From contig NW_027467782.1 of NCBI RefSeq assembly GCF_004210375.1, positions 32,911,771 to 32,975,770 on the forward strand: a stretch of DNA of 64,000 nucleotides. Direction: 5' to 3'. The stretch is from Tachypleus tridentatus. Lineage: Eukaryota; Arthropoda; Merostomata; Xiphosura; Limulidae. Positions within the stretch are counted from its first letter, which is position 1. Each line of letters opens with the position of its first letter. Below are positions 21,438 through 34,140 of this stretch, piece after piece. Made by a program: the position numbers and the translations under genes. A model generated the notes under the pieces. It saw only the letters and a program-made list of their open reading frames with translations. It was not told the origin of the DNA and made no database searches.

Positions 21438-21614
21438 ATATATGTATATATACAGTCATAAACTTTCGGTTGTAAAACAATTTTAAAAATATTTTTTAGC
21501 ATAATATTTTTACAATTTGAGTTATCTATAAGTATATAAGATAACGTGTACACTCTTGCATAATTTTAAAAGGTAATAGTTTTTATACATTTAATTATTT
21601 TCCTACTGTAAATT

Positions 21615-21816
21615 GTTGTTTTGTTTTTGAATTTCGCGCAAAGCTACTCGAGGGCTACCTGCGCTAGTTGTCCCTAATTTAAGACTAGAGGGAAGGTTGC
21701 TAGTCATCACCACCAATGACAACTCTTGAACTACTCTTTTACCAACGTACAGTTGGATAGACTGAACCATTATAACGCCTCCACAGCTGAAAGGTCAAGC
21801 ATGTTTGGTAAAAGAC
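21615..21816 (-). mobile_element. tRNA-derived SINE, family 1, head truncated
   Basis: TTGTTTTTGAATTTCGCGC tail, CTACTCGAGGGCTACC body, truncated after AGCATGTTTGG. It sits at the outer end of the right inverted arm. Confidence 0.82.
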
Positions 21817-23309
21817 TAACCTAGGTAGTTAAGGTTGTGTTTTGTAAAATATAATCACATTTCAGTTACATTATGCATGTATGTATATTATTACTATTTT
21901 CAAATTAATTTTTAAATTTCAGTCATTATTCATAAAACAGAAAACTATGTGAACAAATATAGAAAATAATTATCTTTGTTACCTACAAATGTTAAGGTTT
22001 ATACTTGCTTGGCATAAACTGTAAACATTGTTAAATTTAACACGAAAAAATATAAAACAAAATAATCTTTTTTAAATTTTATATATGCATTTTGAAATGA
22101 CAAAAAATATATAAATTATTATGTAAATGCCATAGAATTTCACTGCAATGTATCAAGGCTACCAACTAAGCAGCATTTGGGTCTAAAAATACATCCAATC
22201 TCCATTTTGTCTATATTTATTTAAAAGGTGGTTCTTTAGTACTTAAGCCTTGCAAAGGCTGAGAAAAGAATGTGAAGGAGAAGTCTGAGCTTTTGATTTG
22301 CTATGTATACCTCATGAAGTGCAGTGGGTTATGTGTAAAAATATGGTTTCAAAAATGGAAAAGGAGACAGAGCAATTATGGTGGATTCATTGAACAGAAT
22401 GATATCTCAGGACACAGAAAATATAAGAGGTTCTTATTTTATATTCCAGCTTGCAATATTAATAATTTGAGTTTGTAACTCATAAGAAACTAGAGATGTT
22501 GTATTGTGAGCTTTATAAAATGTAATATGACCAAACACATCACATGACAAAAAAAACTGATATTTAGCAATCTTATTTTGATATTTATTTTCAAATTAAG
22601 AAATTAAATAATGTATAGTTTTTATGCCAAATTTACTGACATGAATTTATAAAATAGTAGTTCAATAATATTTTGAATATAACTCTACAAACATGATAAC
22701 ATGCCCTCTGCCTCCAATCCATAGGAAATTTGCCTCGATGGGGTTAATCACTACAAAAAATTTATGCTTTGCCTGAGTAGTAACAATATTATAATAAGTA
22801 ATTTACATCAGTTCCATATTCCTTGAAGGGATAGTAAATTAATTAGAGAGGAGACAGGGAGTAGACATCACAATTTTCATACTGTATAAAATTAAGAACT
22901 CAAACTGACATAATATATTACATGTTTTAACATTTGATTTATTATCTTTATTTGTGACCATCTTTATTTGAAGATGTTGATACTACTATCATGATATTCT
23001 GTAAAAGGGTTGCAAAGTGCAGAAAAGGGTGCTTGTATAGAAAATGTTAAACATAAAAAAAATATAAAGACAAATTAGATTTAAAGGAAAAAATAGTAAA
23101 ATTTATCAGAAGATGTTAATTCAACAGTGTTTGTAAATGCAACATAACCCTGAAATTGTCAAGCCAAGTCATTCAGCATAGATGTATATGATATAATGAT
23201 GAATTTGTTTGATGAAGAAAAATTCTGAGTGTGAAAAAACATATACTTATACTGTGTAGAAATTTAGCAATAAAATATTTTGTGAAATAAACAACCTAGG
23301 CACACACAC
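21817..23309 (-). other. Probable ATR intron, no further exon seen
   Basis: AT-rich DNA 3' of the ATR exon on its strand. The next ATR exon would encode the remainder of the FAT domain. I searched both strands by eye here and found no match, so the intron may be long. Confidence 0.45.
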
Positions 23310-23434
23310 CTTTTCTTTTCTGATTTCTCTAATGTAGTCATAACTCGGTCATAATACTTGGCTAAATGGAAGTGACCTTCTTCCCATTCAGGCTGAATGG
23401 CAACCACATCTCGGTACATTAGAATAAGAACATT
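23310..23434 (-). CDS. ATR: ATR checkpoint kinase, FAT-domain exon (partial, runs into gap)
   Basis: The minus-strand frame is open from the gap edge to a GTGTGT donor after AAAAG at 23310. It reads NVLILMYRDVVAIQPEWEEG then HFHLAKYYDRVMTTLEK and SEKKR. In ATR this segment of the FAT domain has the form KYKDV-x5-PEWE-x-GHF-x-LAKYYDK-x-M, a very close match in both residues and spacing. Other PIKK kinases (ATM, mTOR, SMG1) lack this wording. ATR is the nuclear kinase that, with ATRIP, senses RPA-coated single-stranded DNA and activates Chk1. An AG at 23410-23411 (CCGAG/AT) could act as acceptor, but the frame stays open and ATR-like to the gap, so the exon probably continues into it. The exon ends in phase 2. 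Upstream and downstream exons were not found in the window. Confidence 0.88.
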
Positions 23435-23934
23435 NNNNNNNNNNNNNNNNNNNNNNNNNNNNNNNNNNNNNNNNNNNNNNNNNNNNNNNNNNNNNNNNNN
23501 NNNNNNNNNNNNNNNNNNNNNNNNNNNNNNNNNNNNNNNNNNNNNNNNNNNNNNNNNNNNNNNNNNNNNNNNNNNNNNNNNNNNNNNNNNNNNNNNNNNN
23601 NNNNNNNNNNNNNNNNNNNNNNNNNNNNNNNNNNNNNNNNNNNNNNNNNNNNNNNNNNNNNNNNNNNNNNNNNNNNNNNNNNNNNNNNNNNNNNNNNNNN
23701 NNNNNNNNNNNNNNNNNNNNNNNNNNNNNNNNNNNNNNNNNNNNNNNNNNNNNNNNNNNNNNNNNNNNNNNNNNNNNNNNNNNNNNNNNNNNNNNNNNNN
23801 NNNNNNNNNNNNNNNNNNNNNNNNNNNNNNNNNNNNNNNNNNNNNNNNNNNNNNNNNNNNNNNNNNNNNNNNNNNNNNNNNNNNNNNNNNNNNNNNNNNN
23901 NNNNNNNNNNNNNNNNNNNNNNNNNNNNNNNNNN
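23435..23934. other. Assembly gap, exactly 500 N
   Basis: The round length suggests a scaffolding placeholder of unknown true size. Left of it is a single-copy coding exon; right of it is satellite. The join is therefore supported only by scaffolding data, and the missing part of the ATR exon lies inside or across it. Confidence 0.95.
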
Positions 23935-26900
23935 TCTTTGTAACAAGTGTTACATTAACATGAGTCTCTTGTTCTTTGTAACAAGTGTTACATTAACATG
24001 AGGAGTCTCTTGTTCTTTGTAACAAGTGTTACATAAACATGAGTGTCTCTTGTTCTTTGAACTAGTGTTAGATTGATATGATTGTTTCTTGTTCTTTCCA
24101 ACAAGTGTTACATTATGATGAGTGTCTCTAGATCTTTGTAACAAGTGTTACATTAACATGAGTCTCTTGTACTTTTGTAACAAGTAACATGTTAATACAA
24201 CACTTGTTACAAAGAATTTATTTACTCATGTTAATGTAACACTTCTAAAGAACAAGAGAAGTCGTGTTAATAGAGCACTTGTAATAAAGAACAAGACATT
24301 CCTGTTAATGTAACACTTGTTACAAAAAACAAAAGACTCTCGTGTTAATCTAACACTTGTTACAAGAACAGAGAAACTCGTGTTATTGTAACACTTGTTA
24401 GAAAACAAAAGAAACAATGATGTTAATATAACACTTGTTTCAAAGAATAAGAGAACTCATGCTAATATAAAACTTGTTACAAAAGAAGAGACAATCATCT
24501 TTATGTTACACTTGTTACAAAGAACAAAGAGACTCATGTTAATGTAACACTTGTTACAAGAACAAGAAACAATCATGTTAATATATCACTTGATACAAAG
24601 AACAAGATACAATTATGTTAATGTAACACTTGTTACAAAACAAGAAACACTCACGTTATTATAACACTTGTTATAAAGAGAGAGAACTCGCGTTTTATGT
24701 AACACTAGTTACAAAACAAGAGAGACACCCATGTTTATGTAACACATTGACAAAGAACAAAAGACATGTTAATATAACACTTGTTACGAAAGAACAAAGA
24801 GACACTCGTGTTAATGTAACACTTTTACAAAAAGAACAAGAGAACTCATGTTAATGTAACACTTTTTACAAAGAACAAGAGAACTCATGTTAATGTAACA
24901 CTTTTATAAAGAGAACTATAAAACTCGTGTTAATGAAACACTTGTTAAAAGAACAAGAAACAATTATGTTAATATAACACTTGTTGTATTGACATCAGTG
25001 TCTCTTGTTCTTTGAAACTATGTTAGATTAACATGATTGTTTCTTGTTCTTTGTAACAAGTGTTACATTAACATGAATGTCTCTTGTTCTTAACTTTCTA
25101 ACAAGAATGTTATAATAACAAGATTTCTCTTGTTCTTTGAAACAAGATGTTAGATTAACATGACTGTTTTTTGTTCTTTGCAACAAATGTTACATTAAGA
25201 TGAATGTCTCTTGTTCTTTGTAACAAGTGTTATATTAAAACGATTTCTCTTGTTCTTTGCAATAAGTATTAACCTTATATTAGTGTCTCTTGTTCTTTGT
25301 AACAAGTGTAACATTACGAGTGTCTCCTACTTATTGTTTCCAGGTTTTCTATTATTAGGTTTTCTTGTTCTTTATAACAAGTTATTACATTAACACGAGT
25401 TCTTGTTCTTTGTAACAAATGTTATATTAACATGATTGTCTTGTTCTTATTGTTCCAAGTGTTACTATTAACATGAGTGTCTCTTAGTTCTTTGTAACAA
25501 GTGTTATATCAACATGAGTGTCTCTTTCTGTGTGTAAAGTGTTAAATTATAACGAGTGTGTCTTGTTCTTTGTAACAAGTCACATTAATACAGTGTCTCC
25601 TACTTATTGTTCCAAGTTTTTCTATTAATGAGTTTTCTTGTTCTTTTATAACAAGTATTACATTAACATGAGTTTGTACTGTAACAAGTAACATGTTAAA
25701 ACAACACTTGTTCAAAGACTACATTTCACTCATGTTAACACTTGCTACAAGAACAAGTCGATGTTAATAGAGCACTTGTAATAAGAACAAGACATTCAAT
25801 TATGTAACACTTGTTAAAACAAAGATACTCATGTTAATCTAACACTTGTTACAAGACAAAGAAGAAACTCATCTTAATGTAACACTTGTTGCAAGAACAA
25901 AACAGTCATGTTAATCTAACACTTGTTTCAAGAACAAGAGAAATCTTCTCTTGTTCTTTTGTAACAAATGTTATATTAACATGAGTTTTCTTGTTCTTTG
26001 TAACAAGTTGTTACATTAACATGAGTTCTCTTGTTCTTTGTAACAAGTGTTATATTAACATGATTGTCTTGTTCTTTGTAACAAGTGTTATATAACATGA
26101 GTGTCTCTTGTTCTTTGTAACAAATGTTATTTAACATGATTGTCTCTTGTTTTTTGTAGCAAGTGTTATATTAACACGACTTCTTGTTCTGTTGCAAACA
26201 AGTGTTACATTGATATGATTGTTTCTTGTTCTTTGTAATAAGTGTTACATTAACATGAGTGTCTAGTTCTTTGTAACAAGTTTTATATCAATACGAGTTC
26301 TCTTGTTCTTTGTAACAAGTGTTACATTAACATGAGTCTCTTGTTCATTGTAACAAGTGTTAGATAAACATGAGTGTCTCTTGTTCTTTGAACTAGTGTT
26401 AGATTGATATGATTGTTTCTTGTTCTTTGTAACAAGTGTTACATTAACATGAGTGTCTCTGATCTTTGTAACAAGTGTTACATTAACATGAGTCTCTTGT
26501 ACTTTTGTAACAAGTAACATGTTAATACAACACTTGTTATTAAAGAACACGACACTCATGTTAATGTAACACTGCTACAAAGAACAAGAGAATCGTGTTA
26601 ATAGAGCACTTGTAATAGAAAGAACAAGACATTCCTGTTAATGTAACACTTGTTACAAAAACAAAGATACTCGTGTTAATCTAACACTTGTTACAAAAAC
26701 AAGAGAAACTCGTGTTATTGTAACACTTGTTAGAAAAAACAAGAACAATGATGTTAATATAACACTTGTTTCAAAGAATAAGAGAACTCATGCTAATATA
26801 AAACTTGTTACAAAAGAAGAGACAATCATGTTCTTGTAACAAGGTTTATCTCATACACTTGTTACAAAGAACAAGAAACAATCATGTTAATATATCACTT

Positions 26901-29900
26901 GATACAAAGAACAAGATACAATTATGTTAATGTAACACTTGTTACAAAAACAAGAAACACTCACGTTATTATAACACTTGTTATAAAGAACAAGAGAACT
27001 CGCGTTTATGTAACACTAGTTACAAAAAACAAGAGACACCCATGTTTATGTAACTTGTGACAAAGAACAAGAGACATGTTAATATAACACTTGTTACGAA
27101 GAACAAGAGACACTCGTGTTAATGTAACACTTTTACAAGAACAAGAGAACTCATGTTAATGAAACACTTTTATAAAGAACTATAGAAACTCGTGTTAATG
27201 AAACACTTGTTAAAAGAACAAGAAACAATCATGTTAATATAACACTTGTTGTATTGACATCAGTCTCGTGTTCTTTGAAAATATGTTAGATTAACATGAT
27301 TGTTTCTTGTTCTTTGTAACAAGTGTTACATTATGAATGAATCTCTTGTTCTTTCTAACTAAGTGTTATAATAACAAGATTTCTCTTGTTCTTTGAAACA
27401 AGTGTTAGATTATGACTGTTTTTGTTCTTTGCAACAAGTGTTACATTAAGATGAATGTCTCTTGTTCTTTGTAACAAGTGTTATATTAAAACGATTTCTC
27501 TTGTTCTTTGCAATAAGTATTAACCTAATATTAGTGTCTCTTGTTCTTTGTAACAAGTGTAACATTAACATGAGTGTCTCTTTCTGTGTAAAAGTGTTAA
27601 ATTATAACGAGTGTGTCTTGTTCTTTGTAACAAGTCACATTAACACGAGTGTCTCCTACTTATTGTTCCAAGTTTTTCTATTAATGAGTTTTCTTGTTCT
27701 TTATAACAAGTATTACATTAACATCGAGTTCTCTTGTTCTTTGTAACAATTGTTATATTAACATGATTGTCTTGTTCTTTGTAACAAGTGTTACATTAAC
27801 ATGAGTCTCTTTCTTTTTGTAACAAGTGTTACATTAACATGAGTGTCTCTTGTTCTTTGTAACAAGTGTTACAAATTAACATGTCTCTTGTTCTTTGTAA
27901 CAAATGTTATTTAACATGATTGTCTCTTGTTTTTTGTAACAACTGTTATATTAACACTTCTTGTTACGTTGTAACAAGTGTTACATTGATATCATTGTTT
28001 CTTGTTCTTTGTAATAAGTGTTACATTAACATGAGTGTCTAGTTCTTTGTAAACAAGTGTTATATTAATATGAGTGTCTCTTGTTCTTTGTAACAAGTTG
28101 TTATATCAACATGAGTGTCTCTTGTTCTTTGTAACAAGTGTTAGATTGACATGATTTTCTTGTTCTTTGTAACAAGTGTTACATTAACATGATTGTCTCT
28201 TGTTCTTTGTAACAAGTGTTATATTAACACGAGTTCTCTTGTTCTTTGTAACAAGTGTTACATTAACATGAGTATTGTACTTTTAGTAACAAGTAACATG
28301 TTAATAACAACACTTGTTCAAAAGAACAAGACACTCATGTTAATTTAACACTTGTTACAAGAGAACAAAGACGTCATTAATAGAGCACTTGTTAATAAAG
28401 AACAAGACATTCCTGTTAATGTAACACTTACAAAGAAAGATACTCATGTTAATCTTTACTTGTTGACAAAGAACAAGAGAAACTCATGTTAATGTAACAC
28501 TTGTTACAAAGGACAAAAAACAGTCATGTTAATCTAAATACTTGTTTCAAAGAACAAGAGAGAATCTTGTTATTATAACACTTGTTACAAAGAACAAGGA
28601 CACTGATCAATATATAACAAGTGTTGTCTTTGTAACATTAATATGATAAGTGTGTCTCATGTTCTTTATAACAAGTGTTAGTCACATAAACACGAGTTCT
28701 CTTGTTCTTTGTAACAAGTGTTCTTTATAACAAGTATTAGTTTTCATGTTTCTTTGTAACAAGTGTTATATTAACATGAGTTGTCTTGTTCTTTGTAACA
28801 AGTGTTACATTAACATGAGTGTCTCTTGTTCTTTGTAACAAGTGTTATATTAACATGTCTCTTGTTCTTTGTAAAAGTGTTACATAAACATGAGTGTCTC
28901 TTGTTCTTTGTAACAAATGTTATTTAACATGATTGTCTCTTGTTTTTTTGTAAGCAACTGTTATATTAACACGACTTCTTGTTCGTTGTAACAAGTGTTA
29001 AATTGATATGATTGTTTCTTGTTCTTTGTAACAAGTGTTACATTAACATGAGTGTCTAGTTCTTTGTAAGAAGTTTTATATCAATACGAGTTCTCTTGTT
29101 CTTTGTAACAAGTGTTACGTTAACATGAGTCTCTTGTTCTTTGTAACAAGTGTTAGATAAACATGAGTGTCTCTTGTTCTTTGAACAGTGTTAGATTGAT
29201 ATGATTGTTTCTTTTGTTCTTTCCAACAAGTGTTACATTAACATGAGTGTCTCTAGATCTTTGTAACAAGTGTTACATTAACATGAGTCTCTTGTACTTT
29301 GTAACAAGTAACATGTTAATACAACACTTGTTACAAAAGAACACGACACTCATGTTAATGTAACACTACAAAGAACAAGAGAGACTCGTGTTAATAGAAC
29401 ACTTGTAATAAAGAACAAGACATTCTCTGTTAATGTAACAACAAAAAAAAAAGATACTCGTGTTAATCTAACACTTGTTACAAAGAACAAGAGAAACTCG
29501 TGTTATTGTAACACTTGTTGAAAAACAAGAAACAATGATGTTAATATAACACTTGTTTCAAGAATAAGAGAACTCATGCTAATATAAAACTTGTTACAAA
29601 AAAAGAAGAGACAATCATCTTTATGTTACACTTGTTACAAAGAACAAAGAGACTCATGTTAATGTAACACTTGTTACAAAGAACAAGAAACAATCATGTT
29701 AATATATCACTTGATACAAAGAACAAGATACAATTATGTTAATGTAACACTTGTTACAAAAAAACAAGAAACACTCACGTTATTATAACACTTGTTATAA
29801 AGAACAAGAGAACTCGCGTTTATGTAACACTAGTTACAAAAAACAAGAGACACCATGTTTATGTAACACTTGTTACAAAGAACAAAGACATCGTGTTAAT

Positions 29901-32900
29901 ATAACACTTTTACGAAGAACAAGAGACACTCGTGTTAATGTAACACTTTTACAAAGAACAAGAGAACTCATGTTAATGTAACACTTGTTAATGAAACACA
30001 AAGAACAAGAAACAATCATGTTACATATAATGATTGTTTCTTGTTAACACTTGTTACATTGACATATTGACATCAAGTGTCTCTTGTTCTTTGAAACAAG
30101 TGTTAGATTAACATGACTGTTCTTGTTCTTTGCAACAAGTGTTATATTAACATGATTTCTCTTGTTCTTTGTAAATAAATATTAACCTAATGTTGGTGTC
30201 TCTTGTTCTTTGTAACAAGTGTTACATTAACATGAGTGTCTCTTTTCTTTGTAAAAAGTGTTAAATTATAACAGTGTGTCTTGTTCTTTTTGTAACAAGT
30301 AACCTACGATTAGTGTTCTTGTACTTATTGTTCCAAGTCATTCCTACTTATTGTTCCAAGTTTTCTATTAATGAGTTCTCTTGTTCTTTGTAACAAATGT
30401 TATTTACTATGTAACATGAGAGTTCTCTTGTTCTTTGTAACAAGTGTTATATTAACATGAGTGTCTCTTGTTCTTTGTAACAAGTGTTACATTGATATGA
30501 GTGTTTCTTGTTCTTTGTAACAATTGTTACATTAACATGAGTGTCTAGTTCTTTGTAACAAGTGTTATATTAATACGAGTTCTCTTGTTCTTTGTAACAA
30601 GTGTTACATTAACATGAGTCTTGTACTTTGTAACAAGTAACATGTTAAAACAACACTTGTTCAAAAGAACACGACACTCATGTTAATGTAACACTTGTTA
30701 CAAAGAACAAGAGAAGTCGTGTTAATAGAACACTTGTAATAAAGAACAAGACATTAACATACTGTTAATGTAACACTTGTTACAAAGAACAAAAAAAAAC
30801 AGTCATGTTAATCTAACACTTGTTTCAAAGAACAAGAGAAATCTTGTTATTATAACACTTGTTACAAAAGAACAAGAGACACTGATGTCAATATAACAAG
30901 TGTTACATTAATATGAGTGTCTCATGTTTCTTTGTAACAAGTGTTACATTAATATGAGTGTCTCATGTTCTTTGTAACAATGTTACATAAACACGAGTTC
31001 TCTTGTTCTTTGTAACAAGTGTTCATTAACGTAAAGTGTTTCTTGTTCTTTGTAACAAGTGTAATATAAACACGAGTTCTCTTGTTCTTTGTAACAAGTG
31101 TTACATTAACATGAGTGTCTCTTGTTCTTTGTAACAAGTGTTATATTAACATGTCTCTTGTTCTTTGTAAAAGTGTTACATAAACATGAGTGTCTCTTGT
31201 TCTTTGTAACAAATGTTATTTAACATGATTGTCTCTTGTTTTTTGTAGCAACTGTTATATTATATTAACAGTGTTGAATTGATATGATTCTTGTTCTTTG
31301 TAACAAGTGTTAACATTGATATGATTGTTTCTTGTTCTTTGTAACAAGTGTTACATTAACATGAGTGTCTCTAGTTCTTTGTAACAAGTGTTTACATTAA
31401 CAATGATTGAGTTTTCTCTTGTTACTTTGTAACAAGTGTTACATTAACATGAGAGTCTCACTTGTTACAAAGAATACCACTTGTTACGACACTCAACATA
31501 ATGTAACACTTACTACAAAGAACAAGAGAAGTCGTGTTAATAGAGCACTTGTAATAAAGAACAAGACATTCCTGTTAATGTAACACTTGTTACAAAAAAA
31601 CAAAGATACTCGTGTTAATCTAACACTTGTTACAAGAACAAGAAAAGAAACTCGTGTTATTGTAACACTTGTTAGAAAAACAAAAACAATGATGTTAATA
31701 TAACACTTGTTTCAAAGAATAAGAGAACTCATGCTAATATAAAACTTGTTACAAAAGAAGAGACAATCATCTTTATGTTACACTTGTTACAAAGAACAAG
31801 AGACTCATGTTAATGTAACACTTGTTACAAAGAACAAGAAACAATCATGTTAATATATCACTTGATACAAAGAACAAGATACAATTATGTTAATGTAACA
31901 CTTGTTACAAAAACAAGAAACACTCACGTTATTATAACACTTGTTATAAAGAACAAGAGAACTCATGTTTATGTAACACTAGTTACAAAAAACAAGAGAC
32001 ACTCATGTTTATGTAACACATGTGACAAAGAACAAGAGACATGTTAATATAACACTTGTTACGAAGAACAAGAGACACTCTTTACAAAAGACAAAGAGTG
32101 TTAATGTAACACTTTTACAAAGAACAAGAGAACTCATGTTAATGAAACACTTTTTATAAAGAACTATAAAACTCGTGTTAATGAAACACTTGTTAAAAAA
32201 AGAACAAGAAACAATCATGTTAATATAACACTTGTTGTATTGACATCAGTGTCTCTTGTTCTTTGAAACATGTGTTAGATTAACATGATTGTTTCTTGTT
32301 CTTTGTAACAAGTGTTACATTAACATGAATGTCTCTTGTTCTTTCTAACAAGTGTTATAATAACAAGATTTCTCTTGTTCTTTGAAACAAGTGTTAGATT
32401 AACATGACTGTTTTTGTTCTTTGCAACAAGTGTTACATTAAGATGAATGTCTCTTGTTCTTTGTAACAAGTGTTATATTAAAACGATTTCTCTTGTTCTT
32501 TGCAATAAGTATTAACCTAATATTAGTGTCTCTTGTTCTTTGTAACAAGTGTAACATTAACATGAGTGTCTCTTGTTCTGTGTAAAAAGTGTTAAATATA
32601 ACGAGTGTGTCTTGTTCTTTGTAACAAGTTCACATTAACACGAGTGTCTCTTGTTCTTTTGTAACAAGTGTTACATTAACATGAGTTCTCTTGTTCTTTG
32701 TAACAAGTGTTATATTAACATGATTTCTCTTGTTCTTTGTAACAAGTGTTACATTAACATGAGTGTCTCTTGTTCTTTGTAACAAGTGTTACTTTAACAT
32801 GATTGTCTCTTGTTCTTTTGTAACAAGTGTTATATTAACATGACTTCTTGTTCGTTGTAACAAGTGTTACATTGATATGATTGTTTCTTGTTCTTTGTAA

Positions 32901-33376
32901 CAAGTGTTACATTAACATGAGTGTCTTGTTCTTTGTAACAAGTGTTATATAAATACGAGTTCTCTTGTTCTTTGTAACAAGTGTTACATTAACATGAGGA
33001 GTCTCTTGTTCATTTGTAACAAGTGTTATATTAACATGAGTGTCTCTTGTTCTTTGTAACAAGTGTTACATTGATATGATTGTTTCTTGTTCTTTGTAAC
33101 AAGTGTTACATTAACATGAGTGTCTTGTTCTTTGTAACAAGTGTTACATTCATGAGTCTCTTGTTCTTTGTAACAAGTGTTACATTAACATGAGAGTCTC
33201 TTGTTCTTTGTAACAAGTGTTAGATAAACATGAGTGTCTCTTGTTCTTTGAACAAGTGTTAGATTGATATGATTGTTTCTTGTTCTTTCCAACAAGTGTT
33301 ACATTAACATGAGTGTCTCTAGATCTTTGTAACAAGTGTTACATTAACATGAGTCTCTTGTACTTTGTAACAAGTA

Positions 33377-34140
33377 ACATGTTAATACAACACTTGTTAC
33401 AAAGAACACGACACTCATGTTAATCTTAACACTTGCTACAAAGAACAAGAGAAGTCGTGTTAATAGAGCACTTGTAATAAAGAACAAGACATTCCTGTTA
33501 ATGTAACACTTGTTACAAAAACAAAGATACTCGTGTTAATCTAACACTTGTTACAAAGAACAAGAGAAACTCATGTTATTGTAACACTTGTTAGAAAAAA
33601 CAAGAAACAATGATGTTAATATAACACTTGTTTCAAAGAATAAGAGAACTCATGCTAATATAAAACTTGTTACAAAAAAGACAATCATCTTTATGACTTG
33701 TTACAAAGATCAAAGACTCATTTATGTAACACTTGTTACAAAGAACAAGAAACAATCATGTTAATATATCACTTGTTACAAGAACAAGATACAATTATGT
33801 TAATGTAACACTTGTTACAAAAAACAAGAAACACTCACGTTATTATAACACTTGTTATAAAGAACAAGAGAACTCGCGTTTATGTAACACTAGTTACAAA
33901 ACAAGAGACACCCATGTTTATGTAACATTATGTGACAAAGAACAAGAGACATGTTAATATAACACTTGTTACGAAGAACAAGAGACACTCGTGTTAATGT
34001 AACACTTTTACAAAGAACAAGAGAACTCATGTTAATGAAACACTTTTTAAAAGAATAAGAGAACTCTAAAGAACTATGTTAATGAAACACTTGTTAAAAG
34101 AACAAGAAACAATCATGTTAATATAACACTTGTTGTATTG
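33377..34140 (-). repeat. Type T inverted block of the satellite (reference copy)
   Basis: Begins with junction variant TAATACAAC after ACATGT and ends at ATTGACATCAG, where the strand flips back. It is about 765 bp (near 19 monomers). Recognisable members in order include one with CTTGATACAAAG, one with AACTCGCGTTTATG (intact in most other copies), and one with TATAAAGAAC. Equivalent blocks run 24187-24991, 26517-27256, 37346-38111, 39057-39826, 41834-42562, 45977-46734, 47773-48550, 49571-50338, 53685-54458, 56173-56933 and 58714-59442. Those I compared are nearly identical except for one-base A-run differences, which implies recent homogenisation. Confidence 0.88.

Larger units (their letters stand above)
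19438..21612 (+). repeat. Right arm of a diverged inverted duplication, with later insertions
   Basis: Counterpart of 11209-12310 in inverse orientation. It is longer because of later insertions: a family 1 SINE at 19513-19780, an expanded (AC)n tract at 20429-20460, and a block at about 20748-21437 (two truncated SINEs around some 320 bp of other DNA). The arm alignment resumes at 21438 and ends about 21612. At that point another SINE sits, so the original outer edge may be hidden. Confidence 0.85.

Noticed and set aside
23140-23190. Next ATR exon, from a minus-strand ATGCTGAATGACTTGGC stretch
   Set aside because: The frame hits a stop at once, and the match to the expected FAT-domain text is only two or three residues.
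23397-23963. Open frames of 188 and 175 codons made of X
   Set aside because: They are produced by the N gap.
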